Assembly (NCBI RefSeq): GCF_035222485.1
Contig: NC_085921.1
Span: 4,464,001-4,528,000 of the forward strand
DNA: 64,000 nucleotides
Source: Podospora pseudoanserina
Lineage: Eukaryota; Ascomycota; Sordariomycetes; Sordariales; Podosporaceae
Direction: 5' to 3'
Shown piece by piece: positions 37,334 to 48,583 of the stretch (within the stretch, counting starts at the first letter, position 1; every line of letters starts with the position of its first letter). The notes beneath the pieces are model-generated. The model made no database searches. It worked only from the letters and a program-made list of their open reading frames with translations, and was not told the DNA's origin. The position numbers were made by a program, and so were the translations under genes.

Positions 37334-38191
37334 CTAGAATTGATCTGTTCATCTTGTTTTAGCAAACACAAGCCCTTCGTCACTTCGAAATCGAGGGAGA
37401 ACATACCTAGCGTCATACTCATGCTGACATCCGTATTCTCCACCATCTTGGTAAACTCCTCAAAACTGATCTTCCCATCCTTGTCCAGGTCGGCCTCCAT
37501 GATGGTCTTGTCCACAATCTGCTGCAGCTGCTGGTCCTTGAGGTTGTTGCCCACCATCATCTTCAGGACGATGAACAGCTCGCCGTTGGAGATGTAGCCG
37601 TCACGGTCAATGTCGTAGACCTTGAAGGCGAACCGGAGCTTCTGCTCCTTGTTGCCCTTGGAGGAGAAGGCGGAAAGGCCAGAGACGAACTCTTGGAAGT
37701 CGACGTCGCCGCCGCCGTCTTCGTCGAAGATGGCAATCATTCTTTGGGATGGGTGTTAGTATTTGGGGGTTGAGTGAGAGGAAGGGGGGGGGGGAGGTAC
37801 CTACCTGGTGGCGAGTGGGTTGGAGGATATTTGAGGGAGTGAAAGGAACTCCTCACGCTCGATAGTGCCGGAGTTATCCTGTTTGTGTTGAACAAGTCGA
37901 ATTAGCCCCATATTCGTCATATCCCTCCCATTCTCTCGGGACATTCCCATCCTCTTTCCTGTTCCTATTCCCCGTTGATCCTTGTTCTAACGAATATGAA
38001 ATGAACATGCCTTATCCAACTTCATAAACCTCTTCCGCAGCCGGTCAACTTCATCCCTGTCGACTATTCATGGTGAAAAAAACCACATGTCAATAACTTG
38101 TCCCCATCGTTTCTCCTGAATGTCATGGTGAAAACCAACAGTTGGACCCCTGAACAATGTTGTCCAGCACGCTGCTGGTCTGGTTGCCCAT
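37334..38191 (-). CDS. CNB1: Calcineurin B regulatory subunit
   Basis: Five minus-strand exons (38140-38191, 38011-38063, 37805-37878, 37407-37741, 37334-37344) give 174 aa, the exact fungal length. It begins Met-Gly-Asn-Gln-Thr-Ser-Ser, an N-myristoylation signal. Four EF-hands are intact, with loops beginning Asp-Lys-Asp-Asn-Ser-Gly, Asp-Glu-Asp-Gly-Gly-Gly, Asp-Ile-Asp-Arg-Asp-Gly and Asp-Leu-Asp-Lys-Asp-Gly. The protein ends Thr-Leu-Asp-Gln-Phe, and these last residues come from an 11-nt terminal exon. Intron 2 (37879-38010) needs a GC donor (AAG|GCATGT), because no GT in reach keeps the conserved Leu-Asp-Lys-Asp-Asn. Intron 1 has a weak GTTGGT donor. CnB binds calcium and activates the calcineurin A phosphatase with calmodulin. 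An 11-G run lies in the intron at 37784-37794. Confidence 0.96.
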
Positions 38192-39695
38192 TTTGACTGA
38201 TAATTATCTTCCGCCGAGTATTATATTTTTGCCTGTATGCTCTCGTCTAGAGAATATCTTCTTGAAGAAGAAGGGAAAAAAGTCGGTTGGAGCGGTTTGG
38301 TGCTGTCGCGAGTCGTCGGTGGCGGTAAAGGTGCGGCGGAGGGTGTCGATCAGGTTAATGAAAGAATGCTGAGTGTTGAAAGGGTCAAGTTTGCGCAAGA
38401 AATCAAAACCAAACAGGACCAGATATCAAAGAAGGTTGCTGAATAAAGCTGCCCGCTACTCTCTACTCGTGAGATATCGATATCGGCGCAGGCGGTCGGC
38501 GGTCGAGGCTGCAGGAGCAAGTAGTGTAATTCGGTACCCAAGTTCCAGGTTCGGCGTTCGTGATATTGCAGCGGAACAAGTTGATCCGTCCGTCAGGTGA
38601 GGCTGAGGTTCGTCTAGTTCAGGAGCTTTTCCCCAACTCCTATTTTCAATGAGGGTTTGCTTTGCGATCAACAATACACGGCTTCTGGACTCTCTCCCAA
38701 ACCCAACTGGCGGCGGCGACTTACGAAAAGCGGGGTGCGGCACAAGACAGAGGTTCCAAATCAGGCCCCCCAGCCCAGGGTCTGACGGGGAGTGGGGGTG
38801 ATCTCAAGCCACAAGCTGCCGCCACACACGGTCGTCATGAATGATGCACGAGCCACATTTATTCCAGGTTGCCTTGGCAAACGAAGCGAGGCAACAAACG
38901 GGCAGGGCCTCACCTTGATTTGTTCTCACCTCACCTTGCGCGTCACCCCCCGGCCGCGAACCAGCGTCGTGTTCAGGCGCCCCTCCATGGCAAGCTGAGG
39001 AAGGCGAAAGAACGGATGCACGTGCCAGACACACCGCAAAGAGAGGAGAAGTTGTATGAGAGATTGAATTGCAGTCCAATCACACTATAAAATATCAGTG
39101 GTTGATGATGATGATACTTCATATGATTTCAAATAAAGTGGCTTTAAAATGTCGAATTTGAAGCTTAAAAAAGCCCATTCCCTTATTTGCAGTGAACTAA
39201 CAATGAAAATAAAAAAAACTGACGTCAAGACATTGCGCGGCTGTGAATTGTTCCAAGCATCTCCTCTCCAAGATAAGGGATGCGCTCTTTCGCAGCAGCA
39301 GAGCCTGATTTTTAGGTGCAAAGAGGGGCGGATTGCTTGGTGTTTGTTGCTGCTGCTGCGCCCTTTGAACAATTTACTGGGCGCGCGCGCTCTCCCAATC
39401 GGCTAGGCAGGTAGGGAAGAGTGGGCACGTTCCCCCCCTTTCAAAGAGCCCGGCCAAAGTCAGCCAATCGCCAGAAGCGTCCTGGAACACGCCGCCAAAA
39501 CAGCAAATTCTGCGCCAGAACTTCAACGACACTCCATCGCGATACGAGACTTTGGCCATCAAAATACCACCAACAACGCCATTTTTGCATCGAAAAAATC
39601 GATACACTCCTTTCGCATGGTCCGCTGAATGATTTAAAAATTTTTTATTAGGGGTTTCCCCAGGCAATTTGCCCCTCTCACCGCCCTTAGCAGCC
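38192..39695. promoter_or_regulatory. Divergent upstream region of CNB1 and EPL1
   Basis: About 1.5 kb between two start codons facing away from each other. GCCAATCG and CCCAATCGG boxes near 39390-39470 (CCAAT type) lie within 310 bp of the EPL1 start. A short GCGCGCGCGC run is at about 39379 and an AT-only patch near 39636-39650. No gene is visible. Confidence 0.5.
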
Positions 39696-41641
39696 ATGGC
39701 GACCCGGAAGGTTAGGATCAAGAAGTTGGCTCCAAAAACGCCTCTATCCGTCCTCAGAGAAGACCAAATCGACCCTTCAGAATACGAACAACTCACCTCC
39801 GAAGCCCAAATCGCAACCGGTGTCGAACAGGCCGAGGAAAATGTATGTCAAAAACTCACCTTGATTGACGGCCACGTGTCACGTGCACCAGCACGTGCAC
39901 GGACCATATCAAGTTGCTCTTACACCACAAGACTTATCCAACAGCACTTGATAGCATCCGATACTGACCTTGAAATGACAGGAGTACCATCTTCAGGCAG
40001 TCCTGCAACATGCAGGTGTCGCTGCCGACAAGGAAATTCCCGTCCCACCACCACAGGAGAGCACACTCAACTATGACGAGCTCTACTCACAGCGGTGCTC
40101 CCAGCCATCAACATATATCCGCTTCTCTCAAACAGTAGAAGAATGCATAGGATGCATGTATGACATGACGGAGGAGGACGATGTTTTTCTCAAGGCATAC
40201 AACGCAAAACGAGCCGCCTCTACCCAGCTCTCAGAAGATGACTTTGAGAAGATCATGGAGGTGTATGAGGACACCGCCTTCATCAAAACCCCGTTTGCCT
40301 CAATAGACCAGACAATAGCCCCATATGAGGAGATGCTCCAAGGCCTTCAAAGCTTGGAGAGAGGAAAGGTCATGCCTCACGCCAAAGAGATCTATGAGTA
40401 TTGGAAATCACGGCGGCAAGCTCTGAGCAACCGACCGTTACATCCCACTCTCAAGTTTGAGATCTCCCCTGACAGTGATGACATGGACCCCTATGTCTGT
40501 TTCCGTCGGCGAGAAGTACGTGCCACTCGCAAGACAAGAGCACGAGATGTGCTGTGCGCAGATAAGCTCAAGCGACTGCGGAGGGAGCTTGAGGATGCGC
40601 GCCAGTTGGCCATGGCTGCCCACCAAAGGGAACTTTTCAAGGCCGAGATGCTCAAGACTGACCGCGCCATCTTTGAGACGCGCGGGACACTCAAGGAGCT
40701 CAAGGTCAGGTTGGGGATCAAGACCGACGACGAAGATCTCGTCAACCAAAAGGTCAGTCTATCATGCCCTCTCCTACTGCCACCACCATCAACGGATACT
40801 GACCCGTCTCCAGCCCCAGAAACGAAAAGCGCCAGAGGCCCCTGCCGTCCAGCGACCCCCACCACCTGCCCAACTTCGTATGCCCGTACGACCAGATGGC
40901 CGTCCTGCCGAGGCAGATCTCTCACAGCTGGCTGATCGCCTTGCTGAGAAGGAGAACGAGCTCCGGATTGATATCGAGAAGAAGGTGCTGACCCATAGCG
41001 AATGGAATCGCAACTATGTGGACTTGACTAGGGGTCCGTTGTCTCCGGTGCATGGGCCCCTTCAAGATCCCAACTTTAGGCCAGCCAAGACCCAATATCT
41101 GATGACACCACCAGCTTCGGCGTCGTCGGTATCCATGGAGGAACCCACCCCTATGGAGCTTGACAAGCCAGAAAAGCCACGAGACTTTGGCCCGCTCTTG
41201 AAATTTAGGGGAGTAGCTCCGGATGAGGAGTCGAGAGCAAACCCGCCATCGTACCGTCGGCGTATTGGTCGTCTCAATCGGCTGTGGATTGATCGTCGTG
41301 GCTTGGCGAGTCCTCCCCGTGAAGTCAGCGCAGAACAGTACGACCGCTGGAAATATGACCAGTCGTCGGATGATGAGGACGAGCCCGAGGTGTACGAGGT
41401 TGATCCCTTTGATACCCGGGCACTGAAATTCCGCGCCTCTGTCCCGCCTCCAGTGTGGATGACACACCGAGTAGTTCCTAACTCAAGAGCTATGATGCCA
41501 GCCGCGCAGGCTGCGATGATGCAGCAACAACAGCATCAGCAGCAACAGCAGCAACATCCAATAGCACCAAACCAACCGGCGTCACTACCAGCACAACTGC
41601 AGGCGACAAAATCGCCTGCACAAGTGAAGGGAGCAACATGA
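39696..41641 (+). CDS. EPL1: Enhancer of polycomb-like EPL1, NuA4 acetyltransferase subunit
   Basis: Three exons (39696-39842, 39982-40752, 40814-41641) give 581 aa. The first 250 residues are the EPcA domain: basic start (Ala-Thr-Arg-Lys-Val-Arg-Ile-Lys-Lys-Leu), Tyr-Ile-Arg-Phe-Ser, a Cys-X2-Cys-Met-Tyr-Asp-Met segment, Tyr-X2-Asp-Glu/Asp-Asp-X-Phe-Leu, and Ile-Tyr-Glu-Tyr-Trp-Lys-Ser-Arg-Arg. In yeast the EPcA region binds Esa1, Yng2 and Eaf6 to form piccolo NuA4, which acetylates histones H4 and H2A. A helical Arg/Lys-rich section (about 260-330) follows, then a Pro-rich linker. The C-terminus is Gln-rich, with a CAG/CAA run. Intron 1 is 139 bp and carries three CACGTG sites. The Met at 39696 has a GCAGCC context and begins the conserved block. 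Confidence 0.94.
39873..39897. promoter_or_regulatory. Three CACGTG boxes in EPL1 intron 1
   Basis: Perfect CACGTG palindromes occur at 39873-39878, 39880-39885 and 39892-39897. CACGTG is the core site of Cbf1/Pho4-type bHLH factors in fungi. Three in 25 bp of an intron is unusual, and the first two are one base apart. Confidence 0.55.
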
Positions 41642-43907
41642 AGTTGTCCTTTGTGCTTTTGTGTATTTCGCCCTTATTTTTCCCCGTCGCCCGTTCAGGA
41701 TGCGACGGGAGCAGCAAGCCACAAAGGTGGTCTTGCTCTGTATATCCCCTCTCTCAACACTCCGATGGTGCATTTAGCGATGGGCTTGAAACAAGAGGAG
41801 CCCGTCGTGGCTGGCGAGGAGTTCGGTGCAGTTGGTTTTTGTGTAGCATATAATTGCGGAAGCGAGCGGGCGAGTGACGGATGATGTATAGACGACGGTG
41901 AAGACTATGCCATAGACATAGACGTCAGGGACAAGGGCCAAGGCGTGCCAGGCGGCTGAATAATAAAAAAAGAAAGCAGTGATATCTGCAAAAACCAATT
42001 TGTCGTTCCAAACTTGCCGAAGTCGTGGTATTGGTGTGAGAATTTGCGCGAAGAATCGGAGGCGTTGTTTGGGTCCCAGTTATAGGTCCTGAGCGCCGAT
42101 GGTAGCTCGACAAAGTTTATCCCACAACCAATTGTGGAACTCACTTCACAGCCGTTGAACATCGACATGGCCGAGAGCGGATGCGACGCATCAAGGCAGG
42201 TTGTGCCCAACGAAGCCGAGAGCATAACTCGAAGTGCTTTTCGCAGAATACTGTGCAGAACGTTGGAAATCATCTTCCTGGCGAAAAGAAAGATGTCATC
42301 CCGCGAGGCAAATGGTAGTCGATGCGCCGGTGATTTTGCATCCCTGGGTGGAGTGATTGTTGGCGAGGGCTTTGTTCCACAGGAGAAGCACAAACCAGCA
42401 GCGGGCTCAGAAGCAATTCCCAGCTGACCACAGAAATGTGGGTCCACCTCTCATCCCAACATGACGACCCTATCAGGGGGCGAACGGCAGGATGAAAAGG
42501 AGGAGCAATGTGTGCAATACCGACGCCGGAATCGTCGCGAGCTCTCGACATCGGCGTGAACGCTTCCGCTGAAAACTCTTGCGTGCTCTGCTGCTGGCCC
42601 CGGCCGAGACCAAGGCAGAGGCAGAGAGCCACATGCGCGGGAATTCCGGGTCTTGATATCTGTGCAAGACGGCCACCCCGTAGAGTAGAGGAGAGCGCAA
42701 GCTTGTCAGATGAAGGGAAAACCAAGCTGTGACAGATCTCGAACACCGTAGCGATCCTGAGCAGGAGCGAGGCCACGTAGGAGTGTGGTTCGCCGGGGAC
42801 ATATCAATGGCGAGCAGGCAGCTCCCGTGAGGGAAACAAGGCGCCATTGGCAGCTCCCGCGGGCTGAGGCCGGGTATTTTTGAAGCAGATAGATGTGGAA
42901 GACTGTGACAAGTTCCCTCGAGGACGACGGTGTTTTGTGCGCTGATCGTGCATCTCTGGGTAAAAGCAAAGTCAGTCTCGGAATCATAAGCGCCGGAAGA
43001 AAGCCTTCCGCCAGGATGGAGGACGCCGTGGCAGGCAAGCTTGAGGTTTCCGGAGAAGAAAAGCAGAAAATAGAACATACCTGAAGAATCGAGAGATCAC
43101 GGAGGAGGAGATATACTCTTCGCCACCGGAGGTGCGGTCTTCAGGCCGGGAGGAGGGTGAAAGATCAGCATTGCTGGAGATAAGCACCAGAGCTCAGCTG
43201 GGACCCATGCGCTGGTCTTCAGGGGAGGAAATCGGGGTCAGAAAATGGAGGAGGGCAAAAGGTTTTGCAAGATGATGGTACAGACGAAGGAGGGGAAGGC
43301 TCCCGGTGTGCCGGACATCATGGCAGGCAGTGTGTTGTGTGTGTGGAAGGATTGCTGATGTCGACAGCGATGGCTGCTAAAGAGAATTGGTACTTTCTCA
43401 GTGCAGTGGGGCCCACACTACCGAAGCCCCCAAAAGGCGTCGACTCCAGTCTTGCGGAGCCCTGCATCCTGATCCAATCGGGAAGTGCGCACGAGCCAAG
43501 ATGGAAGCTTCGGTACGTACCCAGGCAGATCAACGTCCTGACCCCTCAGGGAAAGAAACCTATGCCCCGCTGACGAAATATCCGTCCCGTCAAAAAGCTA
43601 CCCCTCCTGCAGGCTATCGGCGGCCATCAGAGTTGATAACGACGTCTAAGAGACGAAGGCATTTTGTAGACTAACAGAGGCCTGATATTCACCTCGACTC
43701 TCTACGACCTATCAATTGAGTTTCTACACGTCAACCCCGACTCCTCGTCCCGGCAAGCAACAACGCGCAACAACCCAGCGAAGTTCAGCCACCTCTCAAA
43801 CCTCCACCCCACTCCCACCATCCTCATCCCAACTCTGAATACTATCGAATCCGATCACGTCTCAACCTCACTCACCACCACCACCAGCACAACCACAACC
43901 CCGCAAC
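41642..43907. other. Gene-free stretch between EPL1 and KAE1
   Basis: About 2.3 kb. It holds the EPL1 3' UTR and the KAE1 upstream region, the latter C/A-rich from about 43730. Minus-strand open frames at 41905-42447 and 42473-43078 are the longest here, but I see no family motif and no good splice chain, so I do not call them genes. Confidence 0.45.
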
Positions 43908-44972
43908 ATGACAGACCTCCTAAAAAAACCCCGCCGAATAGCCCTCGGCTGTGAGGGCTCAGCCAACAAACTGGGCATTGGCATCATCCTCCACGAAAAC
44001 GACACCTCCACCGTCCTCTCCAACATCCGCCACACCTTCGTCTCCCCCCCCGGTACCGGCTTCCTCCCCAGAGACACCGCCGCCCACCACCGCTCCTTCT
44101 TCGTCCGCATCGCCCTCCAAGCCCTCCGTGTCGCCAACATCACCATCCCAGATATAGACTGCATCTGCTACACCCGCGGCCCCGGCATGGGCGCCCCCCT
44201 CACCTCGGTCGCCATCGCCGCCCGAACCCTTTCTCTCTTGTGGAACAAACCCCTCGTCGGTGTCAACCACTGCGTAGGCCACATCGAAATGGGCCGCGCC
44301 ATCACCGGCGCCTCCCACCCCGTAGTATTGTACGTTTCCGGAGGCAACACCCAGGTCATAGCCTACGCTGAGCAACGCTACCGCATCTTTGGCGAAGCCC
44401 TCGACATAGCGGTAGGAAACTGCCTAGACAGATTCGCCCGAACACTAGAAATAAGCAACGACCCTGCCCCAGGGTATAATATCGAACAGCTCGCCAAACA
44501 AGGCGGGCGCATCCTCCTCGACCTCCCCTATGCAGTAAAAGGGATGGACTGCTCCTTCAGCGGGATCCTAACCCGGGCGGACGAGCTGGCGGCGCATATG
44601 AAGAGCGGGGGGAAAGGCCCAGACGGGGAAGCGTTTACACCCGCGGATCTGTGCTTTTCGCTTCAGGAAACGATTTTTGCCATGCTGGTCGAGATCACGG
44701 AACGGGCGATGGCGCACGTGGGGAGTTCCCAGGTTTTGATCGTGGGGGGTGTGGGCTGCAACGAAAGATTACAGGAAATGATGGGTACCATGGCGGCGGA
44801 GAGGGGGGGGAGCGTCTATGCCACAGACGAGAGGTTCTGCATCGACAATGGGATCATGATTGCGCACGCTGGGCTGCTGGCATACGAGACTGGGTTCCAG
44901 ACCCCCATCGAGGAAAGTACGTGTACCCAGCGGTTTAGGACGGATGAGGTGTTGGTAAAATGGAGAAAGTGA
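43908..44972 (+). CDS. KAE1: tRNA N6-threonylcarbamoyladenosine synthase Kae1
   Basis: One exon, 354 aa, no introns. It is the catalytic subunit of the KEOPS/EKC complex, which transfers the threonylcarbamoyl group from TC-AMP to A37 of ANN-decoding tRNAs. The ASKHA fold is clear: Gly-Cys-Glu-Gly-Ser-Ala-Asn-Lys at the start, His-Arg-Ser-Phe, and the metal-binding motif His121-X3-His125 in Asn-His-Cys-Val-Gly-His. Tyr-Val-Ser-Gly-Gly-Asn-Thr-Gln is the phosphate loop, and Gly-Gly-Val-Gly-Cys-Asn and Asp-Asn-Gly-Ile-Met-Ile complete the nucleotide site. The N-terminus has only a 10-residue extension and no targeting signal, so it is the cytosolic/nuclear form, not mitochondrial Qri7. The A/C-rich context AACATG is a normal start. 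Synonymous use changes from C-rich in the first half to G-rich in the second. Confidence 0.97.
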   Translation: MTDLLKKPRRIALGCEGSANKLGIGIILHENDTSTVLSNIRHTFVSPPGTGFLPRDTAAHHRSFFVRIALQALRVANITIPDIDCICYTRGPGMGAPLTSVAIAARTLSLLWNKPLVGVNHCVGHIEMGRAITGASHPVVLYVSGGNTQVIAYAEQRYRIFGEALDIAVGNCLDRFARTLEISNDPAPGYNIEQLAKQGGRILLDLPYAVKGMDCSFSGILTRADELAAHMKSGGKGPDGEAFTPADLCFSLQETIFAMLVEITERAMAHVGSSQVLIVGGVGCNERLQEMMGTMAAERGGSVYATDERFCIDNGIMIAHAGLLAYETGFQTPIEESTCTQRFRTDEVLVKWRK

Positions 44973-45425
44973 TGAATGATACCAAAGAGAAGAAGAAACA
45001 AGGTTTCACACCGAACTAAACAAACATTTTTGGACCCCTTGTGAAAAGGTAGTTGTATTTGTATCTGATCGGGCTGGTGGCCGTTTGGATCAAACAGTCC
45101 ATCACCCAACCCACTTGTCATTTCCCCCGTTTCAACAAAAGCTCCGACATACATGATATCGAGACACGCAATTCTCACATGAGCCCAAGTGATATCTCTT
45201 TCACTTTCAGACCATCAAAAATGTAGCCCGCCCGGCATACACACACACCATCATCTTCTGATCGTGTTACCAAAGTCTGGCCACCAATTCATATTACTCC
45301 AAGAAACCCCGGCCTCTAAAAACACTGCCATGCAAAAAAACAAAGCCCTGCCTCCCGTCACCACCAATCCATGATAGTAATAATTCTTGGAATTAGCGTT
45401 AAATCATGTAAGAAAAAGAAAATAT
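44973..45425. other. Convergent interval between KAE1 and the AMPK beta gene
   Basis: 453 bp between two stop codons. Only 3' UTR sequence is expected; I see nothing else in it. Confidence 0.5.
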
Positions 45426-47004
45426 CTAAATCCCTTCTGTCGTCGTGGGCTTGTACATGATCGTGGTCACATACTGGTTAGTACATGTCAGCTTACCATC
45501 AACAAAACTCTTATTACTACAAAATAAACATACCTTGCTCTTATACCTCGTCGTCGCTGAAACTGCCAAAATGTTGTTCTTGATGCTGCTCGTCGCCAAG
45601 TGGTTCAACACCGTATGGTTCGGCATGTTCAAGACGCTATTGTCGTCCTTGATCAGCGTCGCCGCGTTCAAAATCGGCTTGCCCAAGAAGCCGGGAAGTG
45701 CTGGTGGCATGGGGAGCTTCTCAATCGCCGAGCAGGCAGTATTGTACTGTGGCGCATCCTCCTGCAGATCAAAGTCGAGGAGATATCTTGGGATCTTGTG
45801 GGCAAACAGCTCGGCTGGCGGACAGTCCCTGAAGCTGGCTTTTGGCTGCTGCTGGTTCGACTCCTCTTCCGAGACGGGGTTCTGCGACCTCTCAGTCGTC
45901 TGCTGTCCGTCCTTGGCCGGAGCTCCAGCTGCCGCGGCACCACTTTCCGCGGCGGAGGGGAGGTCGTCTGGGTTGACTTCGATGTAGTTGACAAGGTTAT
46001 TTCCAAAGTCGACAGTTGTTGGGAGGTCGGGGGATGTCTGCATTTGGCCATCTACCAAGAATCGAATGTGGTGGGTGCCGGGGAGAATGTCGATCGTGGT
46101 CGCATATACACCTGGCCGTCCCTCGCTGTGTCGAGGAAAATCTTTGTTAGCCTCTCCTTCAGAACCCAAATTCTGCGCTGAACGGGGCCTTTAACAGCAC
46201 TTACACCGGGTGTAACCTCGTCTTGCGATTCCACTGAAAGATGGTCCCCGTAACGTAGACCTTGTCACCTCCGCGCTTCCATTCTAACCTCGTGGGCACC
46301 GTCGGCCTATTCTTGTCCACCAAAAGTCCCTCTGGGTCATCATCCTCCAACACCGAAGCATTGCTGACATTTGACGGGGGGCGCACCAGCCCTTGCGAAT
46401 CCAACTCCTCGACATCCTCCAATGGCTGTCCAATATCGGCAGGCGAGATAATCGGCGACCCGGGCGTGTGGACTTCCTCCTCGATGGGGAGGGGCAGCCG
46501 CGGCGGGCGCGTCATATACGACATATCTTGCAAGCTACTATGCGGCATGACGACGGATTCGTATATGTCTTCGGATCTTGGTGAGCGGGGCGACCTCGAG
46601 GACGAAGGCGAGTTGTGAGAATAAGGGACAGCCACGGGCTTGGCGGGCTCATGCGAGGGGCCGGGTATGCCCTGCTTGACGTCGACGGGCTTCGCAACCG
46701 TCGTGGAGCGGTCAGCCGTCACCGAGGACGACGGGGTGGAATAACCCGGGGGGGATGCGGCGCGGGGTCGGTGCTGCAGTGATTTTGGCCGGTTGCTGCT
46801 GCTGGACGGTGGCTGGACGGCGGTGCCCTGGGCTTGGGTGAGGGAGTGTTCGGGCGGGGCGGCGACCCGGTGAGTCTGTACCGGAATCGGATGTTTGTTA
46901 TCTCGCCTCACGGGCCGTGGAGACTCATTTTGGCTTCCTGGGGCGTTGGATTGGAAGGATGACGACTGGCTCGTGGGTTTTGATGTGGAGGGGCTGTTTC
47001 CCAT
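45426..47004 (-). CDS. GAL83: AMPK/Snf1 complex beta subunit (Gal83/Sip family)
   Basis: Three minus-strand exons (46205-47004, 45534-46125, 45426-45473) give 479 aa. Met-Gly-Asn-Ser-Pro-Ser is a consensus N-myristoylation site. Residues about 5-240 are Ser/Pro-rich and disordered, with likely phosphosites. The glycogen-binding (CBM48-type) domain spans about 245-320: Lys-Val-Tyr-Val-Thr-Gly-Thr-Ile-Phe-Gln-Trp-Asn-Arg-Lys, then Pro-Gly-Thr-His-His-Ile-Arg-Phe-Leu-Val-Asp-Gly. The ASC domain that binds the alpha and gamma subunits is at about 370-479, ending Tyr-Val-Thr-Thr-Ile-Met-Tyr-Lys-Pro. Intron 1 lies inside the glycogen-binding domain; only the CAG at 46126-46128, with CTAAC upstream, restores the frame. 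It targets the Snf1 kinase that controls carbon starvation responses. It is divergent from SPT4. Confidence 0.94.
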
Positions 47005-47707
47005 TTTTAATCAACCTTTCTTCTCCGGGCGTGCCTGCTGTCCGATAGCAGCACACGCGAACCCGAAACAAAATCGAAGGGTGGGAGAGCAGTGAAGCTT
47101 GGGCTGGCGGGTACGGGGTGGTGCTGGGTGCTGGGTGCTAGGAGGTGCTGGGTCCTAGCGGAGTATTCGCTATCTAACAGAAAAACACAGCAGATGGGAG
47201 TGCCGGAGAGCGATAACAAAGGGGAGACTGGCTCAACCTTGACTCCGATACGGTTAAGAAAAGAAGCGGACGACAGAGAATTCGGCCAGTTTCAACCGCG
47301 GGTAAAGCCAATTCAGAAGGTAAATGGTTCAGCAGATGGAGGTGCTGAGGTCCACTGTCTGGGGTTCAGTCGTTTTTGATGGATCGATAAAGATCCCCCC
47401 CAAACAGGTTTCCCCTCGCTCCACCACCACAAGTCATATGTAGTCCGTGTCACCCATGTCACCCAGAGCCGGGGTCCCAGTCCCTGCCCAGCCAATTGCG
47501 CCCCCACTGGTGGACGTCTTCGTACATCTTCACCAACTGGTTGCAACTCCTCACTTACATACATCCTCTCACTCATCAAAGGCCTTACTTATTCAAAGCT
47601 CAGCATTCCCAACCAAAGCCCCCGCTCACTTCTACCACCCCCCACTTCACTTCACTTCACTCTCTCTCATCCCATCTCTCATCCCCTCTCATCCCCTCTC
47701 ATCCAAA
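47005..47707. promoter_or_regulatory. Divergent upstream region of AMPK beta and SPT4
   Basis: 703 bp between facing-away starts. The SPT4 side is very pyrimidine-rich and ends in short tandem repeats (next entry). No TATA box is clear. Confidence 0.55.
47645..47704. repeat. Pyrimidine-rich tandem repeats in the SPT4 leader
   Basis: Three to four TTCAC units (about 47645-47660) are followed by repeats of the unit ATCCCCTCTC (47681-47700, with earlier variants). They stop 3 bp before the SPT4 start codon. C/T-rich leaders are common before fungal genes, but exact tandem copies are less so. Confidence 0.8.
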
Positions 47708-48130
47708 ATGTCCGAAAACTACGTCGCCCCCGGCCAACAGCGCTACCTTCGCGCCTGCATGGTCTGCAGCATAGTCATGACCCATCAGCGTTTCCGAGAC
47801 GAAGGCTGCCCCAACTGCGAAGAATTCCTCCACCTCCAAGGCTCCAGCGAGCAAATCGAGTCCTGCACCTCGTCCGTCTTTGAGGGCCTCATCGCCATCG
47901 CCGACCCGACCAAGTCCTGGATAGCCAAATACAACCGCCTCGACGGCTACGTCCGCGGCACCTACGCCAACAAGGTCCTCGGCCAGCTGCCAGACGAGAT
48001 CCGCACCATGCTGGAGGAGGAGTATAGGATTCAGTATATCCCGTAAGTTTGGCGCGCTTTTTCGACTCATCACTGCTATGTGCTAACTGTGCATGACAGG
48101 CGCGATGGTAGCGCTACGGAGGCGGACTGA
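47708..48130 (+). CDS. SPT4: Transcription elongation factor Spt4 (DSIF small subunit)
   Basis: Two exons (47708-48042, 48100-48130) give 121 aa, joined by a GTAAGT donor and a CTAAC branch. The four-cysteine zinc site is intact: Cys17-X2-Cys20 and Cys34-X2-Cys37. The Asp-Gly-Tyr-Val-Arg-Gly-Thr-Tyr-Ala segment matches the conserved Spt4 region, and the alpha/beta fold covers residues 12-112. Spt4 pairs with the NGN domain of Spt5 and travels with RNA polymerases I and II as a processivity factor. The tail, Arg-Asp-Gly-Ser-Ala-Thr-Glu-Ala-Asp, comes from the second exon. Confidence 0.95.
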
Positions 48131-48583
48131 GCAGAGTATGGTGGTGTGAATGGTGATGAGATGGAAAAAATGTATCATAATTAATGTAGCTGTGTGCGAT
48201 TGAAGCTTTTTTCTTGCATCAATAGCGGGTTGGGAATGGCGCAAAATTAATTAAAACTGGAAGACTTTTGAGATTTCAAGGACGTCTGTTTTGGGTACTC
48301 ATATGTTTTGGAAGCTGTTTCGAAGAGCCGCCAATTTCTTGCACCTAAGGCAAGGTCACACTATCACCACGGTATAATCTGGATTCTTGGAGTCATCACC
48401 ACTATCAACTCACACCAGTAATATATCTAGGTTACCACGCTTTCCCCCCTCCATGATGTTTTATTGTGCTGTTAACCGTCCGACGCCCCGCAGCCATCAC
48501 AACCATCCATACGTGACAGAAAACGCCCACCCGAATCCCTCTTCTCCGCACTATAGAAACCAACCATCGCTAGCATGACACCA
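48131..48583. other. Convergent interval between SPT4 and AP-1 gamma
   Basis: 453 bp between stop codons, expected to be 3' UTR. An AT-rich patch lies just after SPT4 (about 48170-48260). I see no other feature. Confidence 0.5.

Noticed and set aside
41905-43078. Minus-strand frames of 180 and 201 codons between EPL1 and KAE1
   Set aside because: No family resemblance, no consensus splice chain between them, and mixed codon use; I left the region as gene-free.
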